A stretch of 64,000 bases of DNA, taken from contig NZ_ADVG01000005.1 in assembly GCF_000178855.1 (NCBI RefSeq), forward strand, positions 124,001 to 188,000. Direction: 5' to 3'. A program made the position numbers and the translations under genes. Below, piece by piece: positions 1 to 7,531 of the stretch (positions within the stretch are counted from its first letter, which is position 1; each line of letters starts with the position of its first letter). Below the pieces are notes generated by a model that worked only from the letters and a program-made list of their open reading frames with translations, had not been told where the DNA came from and ran no database searches. This stretch comes from Ktedonobacter racemifer DSM 44963. GTDB taxonomy: Bacteria > Chloroflexota > Ktedonobacteria > Ktedonobacterales > Ktedonobacteraceae.

Positions 1-203
1 CCGAAGAACAGCAGACCGCCAGCACTGGCCGCGACCGCTGCAGTGCTACCGTTCGACGTCCATTGCCAGGTTGCCCCGGCCACGGCCCCCAGCACGATCG
101 CGATAGAGATGACTATGAAGATGCGGAAGAATGTGGTCAGCCGGCCAAGCGGTCGATCTGGGTAGTCGACCGAGAACTGGACGGGATACATCGCCTGTTC
201 CAT
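1..203 (-). CDS. DUF4389-type membrane protein, N-terminal part (runs off window edge)
   Basis: The reverse strand opens with ATG at 203, preceded by a GGAGGAG ribosome site, and stays open to the window edge, so only about 67 residues are visible. The start (MEQAMYPVQFSVDYPDRP) followed by a hydrophobic segment FFRIFIVISIAIVLGAVAGA matches the N-terminus of DUF4389 proteins as I remember them: a 'YPV.F.VDYP.R..RL' strand and then the first membrane helix. Function is unknown; it would sit in the cytoplasmic membrane. It lies 75 bases downstream of the DUF4386 gene on the same strand, so the two may be co-transcribed. Confidence 0.7.
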   Translation of the reverse strand, partial: MEQAMYPVQFSVDYPDRPLGRLTTFFRIFIVISIAIVLGAVAGATWQWTSNGSTAAVAASAGGLLFF

Positions 204-278
204 AATTGCTCCTCCTTCGTGCCCTCACTTCCAGCGAGTGGCATTATTTCACGTTGGGATTTACACTCTGGCTCCTCG

Positions 279-986
279 TCACATCGACCGAGTGATGGGT
301 GAGGGCTTAAAGCCTTTGACGACCAGCCAGACGCCCAGGGAAAACTCCCATAGCGCGATCGGGAGTGCGAACAGCCCTGCCAGAGGGGCATGCTGCCCGA
401 TGAGACCGAACAGCACGGCGAGGTCGCTAGCAACCAGAAGGGGCGCTCCGATGAGTCCGAGCAGGGGAAGAACCCGCGGCACCAAGCGCGACTGGTACAA
501 CAGGGAGCCCAGCAACAAGGCGTTCACGGCAGGAATGAAGCTTTGGCTGAGGAGGAAAATCCGGTCATACAGGGCGACCAGCGCATGGCCGGTGACCAAA
601 GCATCTGCTCCGGCTCCGGCCTGCCGCAAGGTCACGACCGCCAGGAGGCACGCGACGCCAGCGAGGATGGCGCCGCCTTCCAGGACTCGCGTGCCGACGA
701 AGCCCATCGCGACCCCTTCGTTCTGCCTCTTGACCACTGGGTACAGCGCGACGGCGGTGCCGATGCCGGCGAGGGCCACGATCATCTCCAGGATGGCGCC
801 GAAAATAACGCCAGTATCCGGGCCAGGCCCGACGATGTACTTCGGATCATGCACCGGAACGTAGAGAAAGAGGGTCGGGATCGAGACAAAGCTGAGCAGG
901 TAGAGCGCGCCCGCGACAAGTGCGGTCTTCCTCAGTGAGTCCATCGGGACTCGTTTCGTTGCTGTGGTTTGGTCGGTGATGATCAT
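279..986 (-). CDS. DUF4386-like integral membrane protein
   Basis: This 235-residue protein has about six hydrophobic segments, including ALVAGALYLLSFVSIPTLFL, a helix near residue 85 and a C-terminal ALWEFSLGVWLVVKGFKP. That layout and the closing 'E..LG.WL..KGF' signature are typical of DUF4386 proteins, whose function is unknown. AAGGAG six bases upstream of ATG fixes the start at 986. The gene lies between a secreted protein and the DUF4389 fragment, all on the reverse strand, so a small membrane or export operon is plausible. No catalytic motif is visible. Confidence 0.75.
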   Translation of the reverse strand: MIITDQTTATKRVPMDSLRKTALVAGALYLLSFVSIPTLFLYVPVHDPKYIVGPGPDTGVIFGAILEMIVALAGIGTAVALYPVVKRQNEGVAMGFVGTRVLEGGAILAGVACLLAVVTLRQAGAGADALVTGHALVALYDRIFLLSQSFIPAVNALLLGSLLYQSRLVPRVLPLLGLIGAPLLVASDLAVLFGLIGQHAPLAGLFALPIALWEFSLGVWLVVKGFKPSPITRSM

Positions 987-1106
987 GTCGTTCTCCTTGT
1001 GTGGATTGGTGAGCGCCTATCGAGTGCTCCATCAGTGCCCTCCGCCGAGCAGGCCACCCGCTGGCAGCGGGTGGGGCAACCACTGCCGCCTCGGCATCGA
1101 GGCTGG

Positions 1107-1688
1107 CTACTTGTCGGGGTTAATTCTGGCGATGAACTCTCCCCCCATGTCGATCAGTATGAGGAGCCCGGAGTTTGCGGCTAACTTTATTTGGTCGACC
1201 GATGTCAGCCTATGCCCGTTTACCGTCTTGGCAAGGGGTACGATTCCCCCACCTATCGAGGTCATCGTAGGCACGCAGGCACCGCTAGAGATGCCCTGAG
1301 CACTGCAGAAGACGAGGAAGCCGTGATACCGAACGTTGAAGTCGCCATGGTTCTCTTCATGGGTTGGCGTGTCTGTGACGTGGTCGTGCAGGAAGGGAGA
1401 GAAGGGACCTGCGCCCTGGGGGGTGCCGGTCTGTGGCGCTATTACGTAGAAGTTGGTCGTTGGCGCGGTGGTTGGCGGGGGGGTGAGGTTGATAAACGTC
1501 ATCTTGAACTGGTGTCCGTCCACCCAGACCTTCTCGAAGCAGGGTGTCGTCCCGGTAACACCGCAATTCGGAAGGCCTGCGGCCTGGGCAAAGGGAGCGG
1601 ACGCCAAGACGAGTGTCAGGGCGGCGACGGCTATTGCGGCGATACGGACGAGGATAGTATTTGGGGAACGGGTCATCATGCTCATCAT
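1107..1688 (-). CDS. Exported protein of unknown function
   Basis: The 193-residue product begins with a Sec-type signal: positive start, hydrophobic core (VRIAAIAVAALTLVLASAPF) and an AQAA cleavage region near residue 36. The mature part has about four cysteines (CGVTG, PCFEK, VFCSA, GACVP), suggesting disulfides outside the cell, and a proline/threonine stretch PPPTTAPTT. No family was recognised. AAGGAG eight bases upstream supports ATG at 1688; further methionines follow at once. The start overlaps the stop of a possible 31-residue ORF as ATGA. Confidence 0.7.
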   Translation of the reverse strand: MMSMMTRSPNTILVRIAAIAVAALTLVLASAPFAQAAGLPNCGVTGTTPCFEKVWVDGHQFKMTFINLTPPPTTAPTTNFYVIAPQTGTPQGAGPFSPFLHDHVTDTPTHEENHGDFNVRYHGFLVFCSAQGISSGACVPTMTSIGGGIVPLAKTVNGHRLTSVDQIKLAANSGLLILIDMGGEFIARINPDK

Positions 1689-1780
1689 GTTTGTGTCTCC
1701 TTTCTTGAACGACCGTGAGGAGTTTCACGGTCTCTTTGAAACTGGTCTGCTCGTGGGGTCTTTGGATCGGTCTGTGTCAT
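1685..1780 (-). CDS. Possible 31-residue leader peptide, translationally coupled
   Basis: A short reading frame starts at ATG 1780 with AAGGAG seven bases upstream and ends in a TGA that overlaps the ATG of the secreted-protein gene (ATGA). The peptide is very polar and charged (MTQTDPKTPRADQFQRDRET at its start). The good ribosome site and the stop-start overlap are the only evidence; the composition does not resemble a known leader. It may be chance. Confidence 0.3.
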   Translation of the reverse strand: MTQTDPKTPRADQFQRDRETPHGRSRKETQT

Positions 1781-2130
1781 AACAATGCTCCTTGTTCTCC
1801 CGTTGACAGGACACTTTTCCTGTCCAGCACCATTTCCAATAATATGTGAGTATGCGGCGAGTAGGCGCGCCCCATGAGGTGTCTTCCTCACTCAGTGATC
1901 ACACAGGAGAGGGGAGGACATCGAGGAACAAAGCATTCGTCCCAGTGTCTCTTTCATGACTCACGATTTGCTCCTGTTCTCGGCAGTTCGCTACGAAGTG
2001 TTCTGCCATGAGCAGGCGTCGGACCGTCATCACTGAGGGCTCTCAACGAATAGAGGGACACCAATTGTTCGCGCGCGTAGCGGGGCCGGATGGGGCAAGC
2101 GGCAATGATTCCTGCTTTGCCTCACCGCCC
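1781..2130. other. Intergenic, no gene seen
   Basis: No convincing reading frame, repeat or hairpin was seen. The stretch separates the reverse-strand membrane/export cluster from a decayed reverse-strand gene and probably holds the promoter of that cluster. Confidence 0.5.
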
Positions 2131-2760
2131 TCACCTCTCGGGCCCTAGCAATTGCGCTCCTCCTTTCGTTTGTGCATGTCGGTTTCCCGTTTTCAGGAGG
2201 AGCTCCCTGTCATCTCTCTGCACCAGGGGTGTCGGAGGTTCCCCGACCTGGGCTTGCGGCTGTTGGTGCCGGATGTGTTGGTCAATCGAATTGAGCACAT
2301 TGTGTAAGGCCGTATTTTGCTGGATGGCTCTACTGCTGCTGTAATCAGCAGAGGGTGGATGGCTAGCCCAACCGCTCCTATTGCAATCTGATCGACCCAG
2401 GTCTGTGCTCCTACTTTCACGAGCAGCCCACCGTTGACACGCTGGAAGGAAATCGCGAGTGCCTTATCAAAGCCTGTGATGGTTCTCAAGGTGCTTTCCT
2501 TCTTCAGTTGAATGGTGGTCTGGTTGACATCACCAAATTGTTGTGCCTCGTACCCCTGTGCCTGGTACTCAACCACAAGCGCTTGGGCAATCGGTGGAAT
2601 AGTGATCTCCTGGGTCGGATAGAATCGTGTTTCTATGGTAGTCCTTTTCCTGTTGGATGTAAGTAAGGGGTGCGTGTGGTTGCTGAGAGATCAAACCATC
2701 GTAGTCGCATCTCTTGCTCCTCGTCAAATCGAGCGAGGGGATGTCCAGTGGCATTTACTG
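2131..2760 (-). pseudogene. Decayed gene, C-terminal part of an unknown protein
   Basis: On the reverse strand a protein-like frame reads TRFYPTQEITIPPIAQAL, then YEAQQFGDVNQTTIQLKKES, then GLLVKVGAQTWVDQIAIGAV, and a hydrophobic segment. Near 2330 the sense shifts to another frame (QNTALHNVLNSIDQHIRHQQ) that ends at TGA 2131. Upstream, around 2640-2800, further sense-like residues (FDEEQEMRLRWFDLSA) lie in yet another frame. No start with a ribosome site was found. The pattern fits a gene broken by at least two frameshifts. The family was not identified with confidence; similar proteins in Ktedonobacteria often begin with a zinc ribbon, which is not visible here. Confidence 0.5.
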
Positions 2761-3041
2761 GGGAAAACAGAAGCAGGGAAGTGCCGAAGCTGTTCCTGGT
2801 GAAAGACAAAGCAGGATTGCTCTTCTTTCTCATTCCATCATGTCACGAATGAATAGGGCTTGTCAAGAGATAAACGAATCTCATTTTTCTGTATGCTTTA
2901 TGAGATTGGAAAAGTATGACGAACAGAAGAGGCCCTCATGGGACGTACTCTCTCATTCAACGTTTGTATCTGATGTCGATTCCGCTCTCTTTCCCAATTT
3001 ACAACCGTCGAGTGTAGGAGGCCGCTCCCAGGACGGTTTTA

Positions 3042-3899
3042 TCAAGCAAAGAGGAGCTGTTTGCGGAGGTTGGCCGGCGGGGACTGGTGATTTACGGCAG
3101 TCTCTTTGAGGAGTGGCAGAAGTCTGGTGTGATGGCGGTGAGCCGTCGGAAAGGGCGAGGGAGGAAGAAAGGAGTTGCGGGTGGTGGTCGCGGCAGCAGG
3201 TGGAATTGTTATGTACGCTCTGTCGCATGAAGCGGGAGCAGAAGCTGACGTCACTGGCGCCGCAATGCAATATCCCCGTCTGGGTTTGGATGTACTGGGG
3301 GAGGGATATGGTGTGAGCCTGGAGCAGGTGAAGCGCGCGAGGGAGACGTGGTTCGACTCCGCTATCCTACTCGCGTGCGGGAGGTTAGACCGAGTGTGCG
3401 GCACCTGGTGCGCCTTATCGGGAATACTGACGGGAGCTATGAGAAGCGCGAGGCGCAGCGCTGCGTCGAGGAGTGGTTGCTGTCTGAGAATGGGAGTGTG
3501 GAAGCGCTGGCCGATAGCCTCGCGCACGTCTATGATGGCGAACAACCGGCAAATGGGCCCAGGGATCTTCGGTTGACTCCTCTGCTCGTGGCACGGCAAA
3601 TCCAAGGGCGAGTATTGGGGCTCAAGGCATTGTCTGCTGGCCGCACGTTTTCTGACCAATGGTGGTGGTGGGCGCGTCACGCGCACCTGCACAGCGCGGC
3701 TGACTTCTTTGCCCACCGAGGCCAATACGAGCGGGAAACGGCGGGGACTGAAGCGGCCAGGCTTTACTCTCTAGAGAATGTCGTGCAGGTGTGTTCCTCG
3801 GCATGCCTGTTTCTGGATAGATATGTTCAGGCAACCACGCTTCTGCCTCTCCAGGAGCAAAGATCACCTCATGCGCTAGCAGGGCTCGCCCTTCACTGA
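3042..3899 (+). pseudogene. Possible decayed gene of unknown family
   Basis: Protein-like segments follow one another in different forward frames: ELFAEVGRRGLVIYGSLFEE near 3055-3115, then YPRLGLDVLGEGYGVSLEQV near 3270-3330, then a longer frame (3348-3899) with DGSYEKREAQRCVEEWLLSE and EALADSLAHVYDGEQ. Codon use in these segments looks coding, but no single frame spans the region and no start is clear. I read this as a frameshifted relic; the family was not recognised. A reverse-strand frame (3042-3725) overlaps it but has a poorer composition. Confidence 0.3.
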
Positions 3900-4312
3900 T
3901 CACCTAGCGCGGTGAGCAACGCAAAAGCCCTCGTTCTTCCTTGTCGCATCTCCTCCTCTTGCTCTCTTTCCTTGTCTGTGGAGATGGAAGATGCGCGTCC
4001 CCTGCTGAAAGGAGCACGCGGCCCCTCCCTACTTGGTTTTGTGTCGTGTGCCAGCCATGGTGAGCGGCACTCTGCTTGTGTTGGACGACGTGCAAGCCCC
4101 ATCGAGAGAGAGGGGCAGAGCCTTTGTGTCAGCGAAGCACCTGGGCGAAGATGAGGCAGCAGCGAAGATAGGTATAGTACTGGCGCCATTCTTGTGGAAG
4201 GGTCTCCAACACGCGGTCATAGGCGGCGGGTTCGATCTGCAGATGCGTACAGATGGTGGACTTGAGTGCGAGAAACACATTGAGGATATTCTTCTCGACG
4301 AGGGGTCCGATG
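3900..4312. other. Intergenic up to the IS6 left end
   Basis: No supported gene. A reverse-strand frame (about 4129-4323) reads through the IS6 terminal repeat, using a TTG inside the repeat as its only start. It includes a sense-like stretch LVEKNILNVFLALKSTICTH and could be the tail of a gene cut by the insertion. Confidence 0.4.
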
Positions 4313-5173
4313 GGTATTGTCAACTTAACGAGGAAATAGAAGAGCTTTTTGAAGAAAAGGGAGAAGGAGGAGGAAAGAAGCGGAATATTGGAGAGGATGG
4401 TGTGGGGTTAGGCGACAGTTTTCCCATTGGTCACCTCGTTCCACGCCAGGAAGCGATCCCGTATGAGGGCACGGTAATCTCTGGCAGTGAGGCGATGCCG
4501 TTTCAGACGAAAGTGATCCAGGATCGGCCCAAATGCTGAGAGAAACCGTTGGGCCTGTCCTGGGGATTTGAAGCGTCGCATGGTTCGCTCGCGTTGCCGA
4601 GTTGGTTGGTGCGAACGCTCTGCGCAATTGTTGAGTCCTTTGTGCTGACGATGTTCTACACTTTGCAGGATCTCCTTCTTCGCTGCAGCGTAGCTGGCCA
4701 GTTTGTCAGTGATGATCACCCGTGGCACGTATGGCAAGCCCTTGAGCAGTTTCCGGAAAAATTTCTTGGCTGCTTGTTTGTTCCGTCGGCTTTGCACCAG
4801 GATATCCAGGACATTTCCATACTGATCAACAGCTCTCCACAGATAATGAATCTTGCCATTGATCTTGAGATACACTTCATCCAGGTGCCACTTGTCACCC
4901 GTTTTTGGGCGACGACGTTTCAGTTCATTGGCATACGTCTGGCCAAATTTCAAACACCACTGCCTGATGGTTTCGTAGGTCAACGCCACCCCACGCTCTG
5001 CCATAATCTCTTCAACATCACGGAAACTCAAGGAGAAGCGGAAGTACAACCAGATGCAATGGACAATAATCTCAGCCGGGAAGCGAAAGCCTTTGTAGAG
5101 GGATGCAGGTGCTTGTGTTTTCATGAATGTGAGTCTATCAGAAATTGGAGCCACTCAGCAAGTTGACAATACC
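4313..5173 (-). mobile_element. IS6-family insertion sequence, 861 bp
   Basis: The ends are perfect 14-bp inverted repeats, GGTATTGTCAACTT at 4313-4326 and its complement at 5160-5173. One transposase gene fills the interior. The size (861 bp) and single DDE transposase fit the IS6/IS26 family. The eight bases outside each end (GTCCGATG and GCGCGCCG) do not match, so no target duplication is preserved. That suggests the copy arose by cointegrate-type recombination or a later deletion. Confidence 0.85.
4408..5124 (-). CDS. IS6-family DDE transposase
   Basis: The 238-residue protein starts at ATG 5124 (MKTQAPASLYKGFRFPAEII) and shows the family pattern: an N-terminal helix-turn-helix region (FSLSFRDVEEIMAERGV..YETIRQW), first aspartate in KWHLDEVYLKI, second in PRVIITDKLASY, glutamate in NCAERSHQPTRQRERTMRRF. 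It catalyses replicative transposition of the surrounding element. A GTG ten codons upstream (5154) gives a longer frame, but the ATG version agrees with the usual family length of about 235. The protein appears intact. Confidence 0.88.
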   Translation of the reverse strand: MKTQAPASLYKGFRFPAEIIVHCIWLYFRFSLSFRDVEEIMAERGVALTYETIRQWCLKFGQTYANELKRRRPKTGDKWHLDEVYLKINGKIHYLWRAVDQYGNVLDILVQSRRNKQAAKKFFRKLLKGLPYVPRVIITDKLASYAAAKKEILQSVEHRQHKGLNNCAERSHQPTRQRERTMRRFKSPGQAQRFLSAFGPILDHFRLKRHRLTARDYRALIRDRFLAWNEVTNGKTVA

Positions 5174-5300
5174 GCGCGCCGTGCGCCTGGAGAACTTCCG
5201 AACAAGCGATTGGGGGATACTCCGTACAGTGGGAGGCACGATCGCACTACCCAGTGCAATCGTCCAAAAGAAAGTAGGAAAGTAGCCGATATGAGAAGGT

Positions 5301-6431
5301 ATGCAACCCATTTTCATTCGACCACTCACCGAATCCGAGCGAGCCCATATCGAGGCTCACTTACGCTCCGGCTCAGCCTTTGTGCTACGCCGTTGCCAGA
5401 TCCTTCTGGCTTCAGCCCGTGGAGAGCGAGCCATCGCCATTGCGCGGCAGCTGGGCTGCGACGACCAGACAGTGCGCAATGTGATCAAAGACTTCAACGA
5501 GCAGGGGCTCGACGTGCTCAAGAAGGAGTCCTGTCGCCCTCATCGGCTACGCACCAGCATTGCCGACGAGAATCTGCCAGCCTTGCGCGATCTGCTCCAT
5601 CGCAGCCCGCGCGATTTTGGTATCGAGCGCAATCTCTGGTCTCTCCCACTGGTGGCGCAAATCTGCTTGTCACAAGGACTCGTAGCTGCCCCGACCACTG
5701 CTGCCAGTGTCCGCCGCGCGCTCAAGCGCTTGGGCGTCAGTTGGAAACGAGCCAAGCACTGGATTACCAGCCCCGATCCGCAGTATGCACGAAAAAAAAG
5801 GCTCGTGACCGCTTGATCGCGTACGCTCAACCCCGCTCTGATTGGGCCATTGGCTTCCTCGACGAGGTCTGGTGGAGCCGATTTGCTCTTCCACGCCTTC
5901 ACACCTGGCAAGATCCAGAGTACCCAGTCCGTTTGGTTGAGCAATCCTGGCAAAAGAATGACCCTGACCCAAAAGCATTGGCTTGCTATGGTGTCCTCTG
6001 GCAAAACGGAACCACGGAGGAACCCGTGCGAGAGCAGATGTGGCTTCGTTTTGTCACAGGACGCCCGGTGAGTGAGATCACCATCCAGTTTCTGGACTGG
6101 TGTTGTCAGCAATTGGCCGCACAAGGCAAACGTCAGTGGCTCCTCATCTGGGACAACGCCTCCTGGCATGAAAGCCGCGAGAGTGCGCACCTGGATCAGA
6201 AAACACAACCTCGCTGTCAAACAAACGGACGAAGGGGTACGGATTTTGCCTTTCCAACTGCCCACCAAAAGTCCCTGGCTCAATCCAATTGAGCCCAAGT
6301 GGGTGCATGGCAAACGCAATGTGGCCGAAACCAATGGGCTGCTTTCGGCTCACCACCTCGCTGAGCGAGTCTGTGCCTATTATGGGTGTGCATATGAGCC
6401 ACATTTATCTCTTCCCGAAAAGGTTTCGTAA
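5301..6431 (+). pseudogene. IS630-family transposase with two frame changes
   Basis: The first frame (5301-5816) gives the helix-turn-helix half (RRCQILLASARGERAIAIAR, DDQTVRNVIKDFNEQGLDVL). At a run of eight A (about 5790) sense continues in the -1 frame with the catalytic core (WAIGFLDEVWWSRFALP, LLIWDNASWHESRE). At about 6180 it returns to the first frame (VRTWIRKHN, PTKSPWLNPIEPKWVHGKRN) and ends at 6431. The DDE residues are present. The A8 shift could be programmed, since some IS elements make the full transposase this way. The second shift, in no such run, probably inactivates the gene. No clear terminal repeats were found. Confidence 0.75.
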
Positions 6432-6489
6432 TCTTGCACCAGGGATGCAGACGGAGTATCTTAACCCCCGTGTCATCTTGTTGCACCTC

Positions 6490-7386
6490 AATACGAGCAC
6501 GCCCTGGGGCGAACAAGATGAGGCGTTTTTTGCCGGGTTGCAGGCGCGGGAGTTCTTTCAGCGCTGGGAACCTCTCTACACTGTCCCGCCAGCGCAAAAG
6601 CGGGACCGTGACGGTCTACGACCAGGAAACGCCGGAAAAAAAGACTGATTGAATTGGCGTGCGAGCACGCAGAAGCGGATGGGATTGTCCAACTCAATGA
6701 AGACGAAGCTGGCCCCTATCAGGCCATTCCCCAGCCTGGGGCCTCCTGGCAACGCGAAGGACATCCCGCGAGACAGCCACATGAGTATGAGCGGGGAGAC
6801 ACCGCCAAACTCTTGACGCTCTGCGCGGCCCGCCACTGGAGAAATCCGCGCTAAAGGGGTGCTCTCGGCTCCCAACGCAGTGTTGCATCCCTGGCTCACC
6901 GAGCAACTCACGCAGGTGTTAGCCGAGATCGAGAAGATCCACCCACGAGCAGAACTGCCTCCTGAAGAGCAGCGCCCGACCTGCGCACGCTGGGAAACGT
7001 GGCTGGGTTATCCCCCACACAATCCCGAGCCCCCCTTACGCATCGTGCTCGTGCTGGATAATCTGGCGGGGCACCTCTCGTATGATCTGGTGCGTTGGTT
7101 CTTCGAGCATGGAGTGATGCCGCTCTACACGCCCATTGGGGGGTCGTGGCTGAATATGGGCGAGTCGCTGCAACGCATCATTGTGCGCCGCGCCCTCGCG
7201 GCCCAACATCCCCAGACGGCTCAGCAGGTCATCGAGTGGTTGGAGCAAGCCGTGGCCGGCTGGAATGCTGATCCTACGCTCTTTGTCTGGAATGGCAAGC
7301 GCCGCAAGCGTCGTGAACGCGCTCGCCTGCGGCGGTTAGCCGGTTCTGGAGCAGCCATGCAAGTTTGTAAGCCAATTGGCAGTTGA
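6490..7386 (+). pseudogene. Second IS630-family transposase, decayed
   Basis: Pieces of a second IS630 transposase lie in successive frames: a linker (TVTVYDQETPEKKT), then a frame with the first catalytic region (DGIVQLNEDEAGPYQAIPQP, RQPHEYERGDTAKLLTL), then 6859-7386 with LRIVLVLDNLAGHLSYDLVR and TPIGGSWLNMGESLQRIIVR. At least two frameshifts separate them and the N-terminal DNA-binding domain is missing. It is unlike the neighbouring IS630 in sequence, so it belongs to a different subgroup. Not functional. Confidence 0.7.
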
Positions 7387-7470
7387 CCCACTAGGGGAAC
7401 ACTACCAAGTCTTAAGAGGCTAGAGAGCGACAATGCCTCCTCATATACACTACTCATTTACTACTCAATG

Positions 7471-7510
7471 ATAGTTGGAGCAAGCTATTCTCCAAGCTCG
7501 CTCCAACTAT
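7471..7510 (-). terminator. Stem-loop after the histidine kinase gene
   Basis: A 16-bp arm at 7471-7486 (ATAGTTGGAGCAAGCT) pairs with 7495-7510 with one mismatch around an 8-base loop. It lies just past the stop of the reverse-strand kinase gene. No T-run follows, so termination is inferred from position only. A second short palindrome (CTCCTATCATAGGAG) is adjacent. Confidence 0.5.
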
Positions 7511-7531
7511 CTCCTATCATAGGAGGCTTTT

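Noticed and set aside
238..938. Two long forward ORFs opposite the DUF4386 gene
   Set aside because: Antisense shadows of a clearly coding membrane-protein gene.
2953..3270. 105-residue reverse ORF
   Set aside because: Overlaps better forward segments and has no ribosome site or recognisable motif.
3042..3725. 227-residue reverse ORF
   Set aside because: Rich in Arg, Pro and Ser in the way of antisense frames; the forward-strand segments read more like protein.
4033..4539. 168-residue forward ORF across the IS6 left end
   Set aside because: It crosses the terminal repeat of a well-defined IS and overlaps the end of its transposase on the other strand; composition is poor.
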